Shown piece by piece: positions 20,048 through 27,140 of a DNA stretch of 64,000 nt (its first letter is position 1; each line of letters opens with the position of its first letter). Where the stretch lies: contig NZ_JAKQZC010000003.1 in assembly GCF_023736115.1 (NCBI RefSeq), forward strand, positions 248,001 through 312,000, given 5' to 3'. Source of the stretch: Salinicola avicenniae. Its GTDB lineage: Bacteria; Pseudomonadota; Gammaproteobacteria; Pseudomonadales; Halomonadaceae. The notes below the pieces were generated by a model that saw only the letters and a program-made list of their open reading frames with translations, did not search any database and had not been told where the DNA came from. A program made the translations under genes and the position numbers.

Positions 20048-21079
20048 ATGAAGACATTGTTGCCCACGTCGACGGCCGGCAGTCTGCCGAAACCTGCCTG
20101 GCTGGCAGAGCCCGAGAAACTTTGGTCGCCCTGGAAGCTGGAAGGCGACGAACTGGTCGAGGGTAAGCAGGATGCGCTGCGGGTGTCTCTGCACGACCAG
20201 CAGCAGGCCGGCATCGACATCGTCAGTGACGGCGAGCAGACGCGCCAGCACTTCGTCACGACATTTATCGAGCATCTCAGCGGCGTGGATTTCGAGAACC
20301 GCGAGATCGTCAAGATTCGTGATCGCTACGAGGCGAGCGTGCCTTCCGTCGTGGGGCCGGTGGCGCGTGAAAAGCCGGTGTTCGTGGACGACGCCAAGTT
20401 TCTGCGTCAGCAGACACGGCAGCCGATCAAGTGGGCGCTGCCGGGGCCGATGACCATGGTCGACACGCTGTTTGATGGCCACTACAAGAGCCGCGAAAAG
20501 CTGGCCTGGGAATTCGCCAAGATCCTCAACCAGGAGGCGAAGGATCTGGCGGCGGCGGGGGTCGATATCATCCAGTTCGACGAGCCGGCGTTTAACGTCT
20601 TTTTCGACGAAGTGAACGACTGGGGCATCGCCGCGCTGGAAAAGGCTATCGAAGGCGTCGAGTGCGAGACGGCCGTGCATATCTGCTACGGCTACGGCAT
20701 CAAGGCCAATACGGACTGGAAGAAGACCCTGGGGTCCGAGTGGCGCCAGTACGAGGAGATCTTCCCCAAGCTTCAGCAGTCCAACATCGACATCGTCTCG
20801 CTGGAGTGCCAGAACTCGCATGTGCCGATGGAGCTGATCGAGCTGATTCGTGGCAAGAAGGTGATGGTCGGGGCGATTGATGTGGCGACCAACACTATCG
20901 AGACGCCGGAGGAAGTGGCCGAGACGCTGCGCAAGGCCCTGCAGTTCGTCGATCCGGAAAACCTCTACCCGTGCACCAACTGCGGCATGACGCCCTTGTC
21001 TCGTCAGGTGGCGCAAGGCAAGCTGAGCGCCTTGAGTGCCGGCGCCGAGATCGTCCGCCAGGAGCTTCTGGCCCGCTAA
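20048..21079 (+). CDS. mesD: MesD, folate-independent methionine synthase (MetE C-terminal-like)
   Basis: A 343-residue TIM-barrel protein of the MetE catalytic-domain family, without the folate-binding N-terminal half of full MetE (about 750 residues). Zinc ligand candidates are His211 and Cys213 (VHICYGYG) and Cys312 (CTNCGM); these activate homocysteine in the family. DIIQFDEPAF is the other diagnostic segment. The start at MKTLLPTSTAGSLPKP has GAAGG about 10 bases upstream. Together with MesX just upstream this is the MesD-type enzyme, which makes methionine from homocysteine with a methyl donor still uncertain, in the cytoplasm and under aerobic conditions. Confidence 0.88.
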   Translation: MKTLLPTSTAGSLPKPAWLAEPEKLWSPWKLEGDELVEGKQDALRVSLHDQQQAGIDIVSDGEQTRQHFVTTFIEHLSGVDFENREIVKIRDRYEASVPSVVGPVAREKPVFVDDAKFLRQQTRQPIKWALPGPMTMVDTLFDGHYKSREKLAWEFAKILNQEAKDLAAAGVDIIQFDEPAFNVFFDEVNDWGIAALEKAIEGVECETAVHICYGYGIKANTDWKKTLGSEWRQYEEIFPKLQQSNIDIVSLECQNSHVPMELIELIRGKKVMVGAIDVATNTIETPEEVAETLRKALQFVDPENLYPCTNCGMTPLSRQVAQGKLSALSAGAEIVRQELLAR

Positions 21080-21091
21080 GGGTCTGCTCAT

Positions 21092-21120
21092 CCGTCAACG
21101 GTCTTCCTGACCGCTGACGG
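21092..21120. terminator. hairpin after mesD
   Basis: CCGTCA-A-CGGTC pairs with GACCG-C-TGACGG around a TTCCT loop. A stable 11-bp stem with one mismatch, 12 bp after the mesD stop; no T-run follows, so termination strength is uncertain. Confidence 0.5.
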
Positions 21121-21159
21121 GCAGCCGGGCATCCACGGTTTGTCGGCAGATTCGCCGGC

Positions 21160-21182
21160 GACGTCTGTCTCCGATAGACGTC
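21160..21182. promoter_or_regulatory. inverted repeat before the NYN gene
   Basis: GACGTCT - N9 - AGACGTC, perfect 7-bp arms, 34 bp before the NYN-domain gene. The arms resemble single MetJ boxes (AGACGTCT). It may be a hairpin in the leader or an operator. Confidence 0.3.
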
Positions 21183-21216
21183 GTCGGCTTTTCGCTGTTT
21201 CGGGAAGATATCCTCC

Positions 21217-21693
21217 ATGACGACCGTCGCGATCTTCGTCGATACGCAGAACGTCTATTACACCGCGCGCGACGCCTACGGCAAACAGTTCGACTACCGC
21301 CAGTTCTGGGCGCAGGCGACAGCGAATCGTGAGGTAGTGGCCGCCCGCTGCTACGCCATCGACCGGGGCGACGCCAAACAGCGCGGGTTCCAGAACACGC
21401 TGCGGACGATCGGTTTCGAGGTGAAGCTGAAGCCGTTCATCCAGCGTGCGGATGGTTCCGCCAAGGGCGACTGGGACGTGGGCATCACGCTCGATGCCAT
21501 CGAGTTCGCCGCCCTGGCGGATGTGATCGTGCTGGTCTCCGGCGACGGCGATTTCGACCTGCTGGCGCGCAAGATTCGCGAGGTGCACGGCAAGCGCGTC
21601 GAGGTCTATGGCGTGCCCCAGCTCACCGCGAACTCCCTCATCCAGGCCGCGAGCCAGTTCATTCCCATCGAGAGCGATCTGCTGCTGGGGTGA
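21217..21693 (+). CDS. NYN-domain (LabA/DUF88) putative ribonuclease
   Basis: A 158-residue single-domain protein of the PIN-like NYN superfamily. The acidic positions expected of a metal-dependent nuclease are visible: the first strand VAIFVDTQNVYY (Asp-Thr-Gln-Asn), the central GDWDVGITLDA, and SGDGDFDLLARKI. Such proteins are thought to cleave RNA, but substrates are mostly unknown. ATG at 21217 with AAGATATCC upstream, a poor ribosome site. The gene is convergent with the DUF2252 gene 39 bp away. It could be co-transcribed with mesD, although the intervening hairpins argue against it. Confidence 0.85.
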   Translation: MTTVAIFVDTQNVYYTARDAYGKQFDYRQFWAQATANREVVAARCYAIDRGDAKQRGFQNTLRTIGFEVKLKPFIQRADGSAKGDWDVGITLDAIEFAALADVIVLVSGDGDFDLLARKIREVHGKRVEVYGVPQLTANSLIQAASQFIPIESDLLLG

Positions 21694-21732
21694 AGTCGCG
21701 CCATCTCGTTCGAGGGCTTGTCTTATCGGCCC

Positions 21733-23250
21733 TCACCGATGCACCCAATCCAGATGTTCGAAGGCGCCGCGCGCATGATCTTCCTGGAATCGCTCATGGT
21801 CGCGACGCAGGCGGTCGGCGGTCTCGACCGCGAATTCGACCATATCCTCGGCGAACAGCGCCGGCGGGCCGATGGCATCGATGATGGCGGGCTCGATATC
21901 GTAGTCGAGCTTGCCGGCTTCATCGGACAGGGCATGTACCGTGGCGAGTACGCCGCCGCAGATACGGGCGTAGTCCCGCCAGTCGCTTTTGGAGAGATCG
22001 TCTAAATCGATGTCCTCGCGGAACGGGGCGCGCTCGCGGGAGAGGTAGCTGTGGCCCTCGAACTCGACGTGGCCGTAGAAGACGTCGCCGCGAATCAGAT
22101 GCACCGCCTGTGCGTGGCTGATGCGCTCGGCAAGGGTATCGACCTCGTACGCGGAAGGGGGCACCAGCCCGGAAAGCGCGGAGCGGCGCGCCTGCTTGTA
22201 TTCGATGATCAAATCGTCGGTGCCATCGCCTGCCGGGCCCTCGATCAGCACGTAGTAGCGGTTGAGCCCGAGCGATGCGGTGCCTTGGCCCAGACGAATG
22301 GCTACGTCCTTGACCCGAATTCCCTGACACTCAGGCCCCTGAGCCCTTGCCGGCACGTCGATGGCGTTCTCCGCGACCAGCCGGTCGGTGATCTGCTGGA
22401 ATTCCTCGCGGCGCGACGAGATCGGCACGAGCTTCTTCGTCGGGCGAAAGCCGCCACGCGTTTCGTCGAGGTAGTCATCGACAAGCCACTCGGCGCGGTC
22501 TTCGTCAGCGTCCTCGAACAGCGCGCGAATCAGCTTGGGCGCGTTGTCGTGGCGCATCTCCTCGTCCCGTTCGGTGCCTTCCCGGGCCAGGCGCTGCATC
22601 GCTTCAATATAGCCCTTCACGAAGTGACGAACGGTCTTGATCTGGTGCTTGCGCTTCAGCTCCCCCTCGGCTTCGGCGGCGATCATGAAACCGACCGCGC
22701 CGCGCTTGATATCCCAGGTGAAGGGCGCGTAGTAGGCTTCGTCGAAATCATTGACCGAGAAGATCGGCACGTTGTCGATGTTGGGCATGACGCCGAAATT
22801 ACCAGGGTGCACGTCGCCGAGCGCGAGCACGGTGGGCATCCAGGCATCGTCGCCGGCCATGTCGCGATAGAAGAGCAGCGCGGTGCCGCGAAAGAAGGAA
22901 AACAGCGAACCGGCGAGCTTGTCGAACTTGTCGCTGGCTTCCTCACTGCCTTCCGCAATGCGCGTCCGGTGGTCCTCGCGCAGGGTCTGGCGCACGTGTC
23001 GGCGCCGTTCGTAGCCGGTCAGCACCCGCGGGCGCAAGACGAATTCGCCTGCGGCGACCGCTTCGGCCAGACGCTTGAACGTCTCGTAGCGCGCTGCGAC
23101 CTCCGGCTCGCTGGAGGCGGCCGATTCGAGCGCGGCCGCCAGTTCGGCCTTGCTCATCGTGGCGCGGCCAGGGATGTCACGCTGGCGAGCTTGCTCGTAG
23201 AGCGCCTGTCGTGTGGTCTGCCCGAGTGGATTCCGCGTTGTCTTTGTCAT
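21733..23250 (-). CDS. DUF2252 protein (kinase-like fold) with N-terminal Rho-N/SAP-like motif
   Basis: A 505-residue cytoplasmic protein of the DUF2252 family. Recognisable segments are FFRGTALLFYRDM, LGDVHPGNFG (similar to the HxDxxxxN catalytic loop of aminoglycoside-phosphotransferase-like kinases), FDVNDFDEAYYAP-like FSVNDFDEAY, and DLSKSDWRDYAR near the end. Residues about 12-40 (LYEQARQRDIPGRATMSKAELAAAL) form a small Rho-N-like motif, usually nucleic-acid- or protein-binding. The ATG at 23250 follows a GGGGGC patch; the frame is open further upstream but codes an unlikely peptide. The function of this family is not known; the kinase-like fold is an inference from the motifs. Confidence 0.85.
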   Translation of the reverse strand: MTKTTRNPLGQTTRQALYEQARQRDIPGRATMSKAELAAALESAASSEPEVAARYETFKRLAEAVAAGEFVLRPRVLTGYERRRHVRQTLREDHRTRIAEGSEEASDKFDKLAGSLFSFFRGTALLFYRDMAGDDAWMPTVLALGDVHPGNFGVMPNIDNVPIFSVNDFDEAYYAPFTWDIKRGAVGFMIAAEAEGELKRKHQIKTVRHFVKGYIEAMQRLAREGTERDEEMRHDNAPKLIRALFEDADEDRAEWLVDDYLDETRGGFRPTKKLVPISSRREEFQQITDRLVAENAIDVPARAQGPECQGIRVKDVAIRLGQGTASLGLNRYYVLIEGPAGDGTDDLIIEYKQARRSALSGLVPPSAYEVDTLAERISHAQAVHLIRGDVFYGHVEFEGHSYLSRERAPFREDIDLDDLSKSDWRDYARICGGVLATVHALSDEAGKLDYDIEPAIIDAIGPPALFAEDMVEFAVETADRLRRDHERFQEDHARGAFEHLDWVHR

Positions 23251-23388
23251 GCTGCCCCCGTCGTCGGCCCGGCTGTTCTGTTCATCACTGCATGTCATCA
23301 CCGTCGTCATCACAGCATGGTCGAAACTGCGTCGGGCGTCAGGGGCGGCCGTCATGCCTTGCAATGCGACGACTTGGCCCGCTCGAGC

Positions 23389-23940
23389 TTACGCTCGACG
23401 GGTCAGCACGGCATCGGTGACGATCTCGAACACCCGCTTGGCACGCGATGCATGGGCGGGCTGTTCGCGCAGCCAGGCCAGTGCCGCGATCAGATCGAAC
23501 AGCTCCTCACCGTTCATGTCCAGACGAGCGCTGCCCGCCTGCTGCGCGCGAGACAGCAGGCGGGCACCCGCCGCTCTCAGCGCGACACAGGAGGCGTGCA
23601 GCGCGGAATGCTCGTCTTCGATCGCGCCCATCATTGGCGCGATGATGCCCCGATGCCGGTAAGTGAACTCGATGATCTCTTCCAGCCACTGAATCAGCCC
23701 CGCATCGGGGTTTTCCGCGCGTTCAAGGGACTCGGCGCTGAGCGCCAGCGCCTCGAATTCGGCTCGCAACAGCGCCTCCAGCAGCGCTTCCCGCGTGGGA
23801 AAGTGTCGATACAGCGTGCCCATGCCGACTTCTGCCCGCCTGGCCACATCACGCAGCGAGGCCTCCAGACCCTGCTCCAGGAACAGGGCTTTCGCTGTTG
23901 CCAGCAGGTGGTCGCGATTCTTTCTGGCATCGGCGCGCAT
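23389..23940 (-). CDS. TetR/AcrR family repressor
   Basis: A 183-residue regulator. Residues about 8-55 form the TetR helix-turn-helix domain (LLATAKALFLEQGLEAS, DVARRAEVGMGTLYRHFPTRE), and the rest is the helical ligand-binding and dimerisation domain. It is divergent from the quinone-oxidoreductase-like gene, 122 bp apart, with an operator-like repeat cluster between them (23970-24015), so it most likely represses that gene and itself. The ligand is unknown, possibly an electrophile or quinone given the partner. Confidence 0.92.
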   Translation of the reverse strand: MRADARKNRDHLLATAKALFLEQGLEASLRDVARRAEVGMGTLYRHFPTREALLEALLRAEFEALALSAESLERAENPDAGLIQWLEEIIEFTYRHRGIIAPMMGAIEDEHSALHASCVALRAAGARLLSRAQQAGSARLDMNGEELFDLIAALAWLREQPAHASRAKRVFEIVTDAVLTRRA

Positions 23941-23969
23941 GCAGCTTCCTTCTCTCTCGAGACTTGACT

Positions 23970-24015
23970 AATCGGAGCGGTGTTCCGATTATGTGGATCA
24001 GTGCTCCGATTATGT
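23970..24015. promoter_or_regulatory. operator region between TetR and the oxidoreductase
   Basis: A perfect inverted repeat AATCGGA-GCGGTGT-TCCGATT (23970-23990) shares its right half with two direct copies of GTG(T/C)TCCGATTATGT at 23980-23994 and 24001-24015. Their 21-bp period, two helical turns, fits two regulator dimers on one face of the DNA. Confidence 0.65.
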
Positions 24016-24062
24016 CACGCTCCCGCGACCGGGAACATCCTTCGATTCAGGAGAGAGAAGCC

Positions 24063-25115
24063 ATGTCGATCCAAACCATGTCGACCAAAACTATGTCGAC
24101 CCAAACCATGAAGGCCGTGTGCCAATATGCCGTCGGCGGTCCCGAGGTGCTGCGCTACGAGCGCGACGTGCCGCGACCGACGTTGAAACCCGGCGAAGTG
24201 CTCGTCCATGTTCGCGCCATCGGTCTCAACCCGCCTGACTGGTATCTCCGCGAGGGCTATCGCGCGTTACCCCCGGCATGGCAACCCGAGCTGCGTTTTC
24301 CACTGATCCTTGGCTCTGATATCTCAGGCGTCATCGCCGCCGTGGCCGACGACGTCGAGGCCTATGCGGTCGGCGACGAGGTGTACGCCATGGTTCGCTT
24401 TCCCGAGGGCATGTATGGAGAGAGCCGCGCCTACGCCGAGTACGTCAGCGTCCCTGCCCGCGAGATCGCGCGCAAGCCGGCCAGCCTCGACCATCGGCAT
24501 GCCGCCGGCGCGCCCATGTCGTTGTTGACCGCCTGGCAGTTCCTGATCGAACAGGGACATGACGTGCCCAATCCGCTGCAGACCTTCCCGCACCAGCCGG
24601 TGCCGCTCGAGGGGAAGCGAGTGCTGATCAACGGCGCTGCCGGCGGTGTCGGCCATTTCGCGCTCCAGTTGGCCAAGAACGCGGGCGCGCATGTCACGGC
24701 GGTGGCTTCGGGGCGCCATGAGGCGCTGCTGGAGCGTCTAGGTGCCGATGCCTTCATCGATTACACCGTGACCTCGCCGGAAGACGAGATTCGCGATCTG
24801 GATCTCGTCGTCGACGCCGTGGGCGGCAAGCCGGCGGCGCGGTTTCTACCACTGCTCAAGCCGGGCGGCGCACTCTTCCCGATCTATCCGCTGGGGTTCG
24901 ATGGCGCCGAGGAGGCACAACGGCGTGGTGTCACGGTCTCGGCGACCCAGGTCCGCTCCAGCGGTGCCCAGCTCGAGCCGTTGGCCGCGCTGCTCGACGA
25001 AGGCGCGATTCGTGTGGTGCTGGATAGTGTCTATCCGCTCAGCGCCGCCCGAGAGGCGCACGAACGTGCCGCTAAAGGTCACATCCAGGGCAAGATCGTG
25101 TTGACCGTCGAGTAG
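24063..25115 (+). CDS. zinc-independent quinone oxidoreductase / medium-chain NADP-dependent dehydrogenase
   Basis: A 350-residue MDR-superfamily enzyme. A GroES-like N-terminal domain (GLNPPDWYLREGY, GSDISGVIAAV) is followed by a Rossmann domain with the NADP-binding stretch INGAAGGVGHFALQLAK. The catalytic-zinc Cys/His set is absent, so it belongs to the quinone-reductase-like branch that reduces quinones or enones with NADPH. The 5' end is unusual: three tandem 15-bp repeats from 24063 give MSIQT-MSTKT-MSTQT before MKAV, so four in-frame ATGs exist; AGGAGAGAGA stands before the first. It is probably repressed by the divergent TetR protein. Confidence 0.88.
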   Translation: MSIQTMSTKTMSTQTMKAVCQYAVGGPEVLRYERDVPRPTLKPGEVLVHVRAIGLNPPDWYLREGYRALPPAWQPELRFPLILGSDISGVIAAVADDVEAYAVGDEVYAMVRFPEGMYGESRAYAEYVSVPAREIARKPASLDHRHAAGAPMSLLTAWQFLIEQGHDVPNPLQTFPHQPVPLEGKRVLINGAAGGVGHFALQLAKNAGAHVTAVASGRHEALLERLGADAFIDYTVTSPEDEIRDLDLVVDAVGGKPAARFLPLLKPGGALFPIYPLGFDGAEEAQRRGVTVSATQVRSSGAQLEPLAALLDEGAIRVVLDSVYPLSAAREAHERAAKGHIQGKIVLTVE

Positions 25116-25188
25116 ACACAACGCGGGCCTGGCTGCGCCAGTTCGGGAAGGGCTGAGCGAACTGTGGTCCAGACGAAGGAGGATGCCG

Positions 25189-25374
25189 ATGTCTGAAGGC
25201 CTCAAACCACGTCAAGGAACGATGAAGTGGTTCGAGATGATCGGAAGTGAGATGTCGGCGAACCGCAAAAGGGCGCTCGCGAACCCAACCCGTGCAGCGC
25301 ATATTTCACGTTTCAGGGCGATGAAAATCGCCACGAGATCGGGAGATCGCTGCCCCGTGGCATCGGCAACATGA
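25189..25374 (+). CDS. small hypothetical protein (61 aa), possibly a gene remnant
   Basis: A 61-codon frame with a very good ribosome site (AAGGAGG, 6 bases before the ATG). The first part reads like a protein (MSEGLKPRQGTMKWFEMIGSE), but the second half is Arg/Ala-rich and unlike a folded domain. It may be the start of a gene that decayed by frameshift. I do not recognise a family. It lies alone in the 315-bp gap between the oxidoreductase gene and a leftward LysR gene. A TGAGCT-GTA-AGCTCA hairpin follows at its end. Confidence 0.3.
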   Translation: MSEGLKPRQGTMKWFEMIGSEMSANRKRALANPTRAAHISRFRAMKIATRSGDRCPVASAT

Positions 25375-25430
25375 GCTGTAAGCTCAATGGGATAAAGGGG
25401 AGTTGGAGACGGTAGGACGGAGAGACGGCG

Positions 25431-26327
25431 TCAATTCAGCACCTCGATCCGGCGCCATCGCGGTACCGCAAAATCGATGAAGGCGCGAACCTTGGCTGCC
25501 GCTCGACGCCCCTCCACATGCACGAGGTGAACCGGCAGCGAGGCGGGCTCGTGATCTTCCAGCACGGTCTGCAGCGTACCGGACTCGAGGTCGGTCCCGA
25601 CCTGATACGACAGCACGCGACACAGGCCCCAGCCTCGCCTGGCGATATCGATGGCTGCGGCGAGGCTACTGACCGTGAGTTGGGGATTGACCCTGACGCT
25701 ATGCGTCTCGTCTCGTCCAAACCGCCATTCGTCGAGGGGCAGGGTGGAGCCGCTCGATATCACCCGATGAGAAGCGAGATCGCTGGGTGTTTGCGGACGG
25801 CCATGTGTCGCGAAGTAGTCCGGCGAGCCGCAGATGACGCGGCGAACCTGGCCGATCCGGACGGCAGAGAGTTCGGAGGAGGGCAGGTGGCCGATGCGCA
25901 CGGCAATATCCAGTCCCTCCTCGACCAGGTTGACGATGCGGTCGACCATCAGCACGTCAGCGCGAACACGGGGATGCTCGTCGAGAAAGTCGGTCAGTAG
26001 CGGCGCGACGTGGATTCTCCCGAACTCCTGCGGACAGGTGATTCGCAGTTGTCCGACCGGCGTGTTGGCCACGCCCGAGGCCATGTCATCGGCGGCTTGT
26101 AGATGCGCGAGGATGTCGCGCACCTCCCCGAGATACATCCGGCCGGCCTCGGTCAGCTTGACTTGACGTGTCGAGCGGGTGAAAAGCCGTGCACCGAGGG
26201 TGGTTTCCAGCAGGCTTACGGCGCGCGTGGCAGAAGGTGCGCTGAGCCCGGTAGCCCGGGCGGCCTGTGCGAAGCTCTCGGCGTCCGCCACGGCTACGAA
26301 TACTTTCAGTGCCTGGAGTCGATCCAC
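25431..26327 (-). CDS. LysR family transcriptional regulator
   Basis: A 298-residue LysR protein with an N-terminal winged helix-turn-helix (about 1-60, MDRLQALKVFVAVADAESFAQAARATGLS) and a periplasmic-binding-like effector domain (about 90-290). The closing segment LVHVEGRRAAAKVRAFIDF is typical of the subgroup that controls small efflux and redox genes. It is divergent from the GST gene, 125 bp away, so it should regulate that gene and perhaps the downstream PNPOx-reductase fusion. Effector unknown. Confidence 0.92.
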   Translation of the reverse strand: MDRLQALKVFVAVADAESFAQAARATGLSAPSATRAVSLLETTLGARLFTRSTRQVKLTEAGRMYLGEVRDILAHLQAADDMASGVANTPVGQLRITCPQEFGRIHVAPLLTDFLDEHPRVRADVLMVDRIVNLVEEGLDIAVRIGHLPSSELSAVRIGQVRRVICGSPDYFATHGRPQTPSDLASHRVISSGSTLPLDEWRFGRDETHSVRVNPQLTVSSLAAAIDIARRGWGLCRVLSYQVGTDLESGTLQTVLEDHEPASLPVHLVHVEGRRAAAKVRAFIDFAVPRWRRIEVLN

Positions 26328-26344
26328 GAAACCTCGATCATTTC

Positions 26345-26388
26345 AATTCCTGGAATAGTGACTTTCATGATAGCCCTATTCTTCCGGT
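26345..26388. promoter_or_regulatory. LysR-type operator candidates before the GST gene
   Basis: ATTCC-T-GGAAT (26346-26356) sits at the start of a wider GAATAG-N17-CTATTC inverted repeat. Both lie in the 125-bp divergent promoter between the LysR and GST genes, where LysR boxes are expected. Confidence 0.4.
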
Positions 26389-26452
26389 ATTTGTCGGCCT
26401 CTAGAGTGAACAGCGTCAAGACTCATCCCGCAAACGACCGAGGAGTGCTGCC

Positions 26453-27130
26453 ATGTGCGCTGTGGAAACGATCTCCCGCGAGCCGACCGCGACGCTGGCT
26501 GATGCCAGAACCGACAAGCCGATCACGCTTTACCGCCATCCGAAGTCCGGCCACTGTCATCGCGTCGAGCTGATGCTGGCGCTGCTGGATATTCCCTATA
26601 CGACCGTCGATCTGGACATGGCCAACGGTGCCCACCAGACGTCGGCGTATCGGCGGATCAGCCCGTTGGCTCAGGTACCAGCCATCGACGACAACGGCCT
26701 CACGCTGGTGGATTCCAACGCCATTCTTGTTTATCTGGTCGAACGATACGACGATCCGGCGAGCTGGATCGGCAGCGTTCCTGTAGAGAAAGCACGGATA
26801 CAGCGCTGGCTTTCCATCGCTGCCGGCGAGCTCGCCCATGGCCCCTGTGCCGCGCGACTGGTCACCGTCTTCGGCGCGTCGCTGGATCACGAAGCGGCGA
26901 AGGCCGATGCCCACCGCCTGCTGGTCATGATGGAGGCCCATCTCGACGGCCGTGAGTGGCTGGCGAGCGATCATGCGACGCTGGCCGATATCGCCGGTTA
27001 CAGCTATATCGCCCATGCGCCGGAAGGCGGCGTGAGTCTGGCGCCGTACCCCCAGGTGCGTGGGTGGCTGGCGCGGATCGAGGCGTTGCCGCGCTTCGTG
27101 GGCATGGCGCGCTCGCCGGTACTGGCGTGA
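26453..27130 (+). CDS. glutathione S-transferase family protein
   Basis: A 225-residue cytosolic GST-fold protein. The thioredoxin-like domain (about 22-100) has the active-site region LYRHPKSGHCHRVELML, the cis-Pro segment PLAQVPAIDDNG and the glutathione-binding VDSNAILVYLVERY. The helical C-terminal domain contains the N-capping motif TLADIAGYSYIAHA. It has a 20-residue N-terminal extension. The ATG at 26453 is preceded by GAGGAG. The next gene starts 10 bp downstream, so the pair is likely an operon controlled by the divergent LysR protein. Probable role: conjugation or reduction of electrophiles. Confidence 0.9.
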   Translation: MCAVETISREPTATLADARTDKPITLYRHPKSGHCHRVELMLALLDIPYTTVDLDMANGAHQTSAYRRISPLAQVPAIDDNGLTLVDSNAILVYLVERYDDPASWIGSVPVEKARIQRWLSIAAGELAHGPCAARLVTVFGASLDHEAAKADAHRLLVMMEAHLDGREWLASDHATLADIAGYSYIAHAPEGGVSLAPYPQVRGWLARIEALPRFVGMARSPVLA

Positions 27131-27140
27131 GGGGGGTGTC

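Noticed and set aside
22051-23967. 638-codon rightward frame over the DUF2252 and TetR genes
   Set aside because: Covers two genes with clear family motifs on the other strand; no recognisable domain itself.
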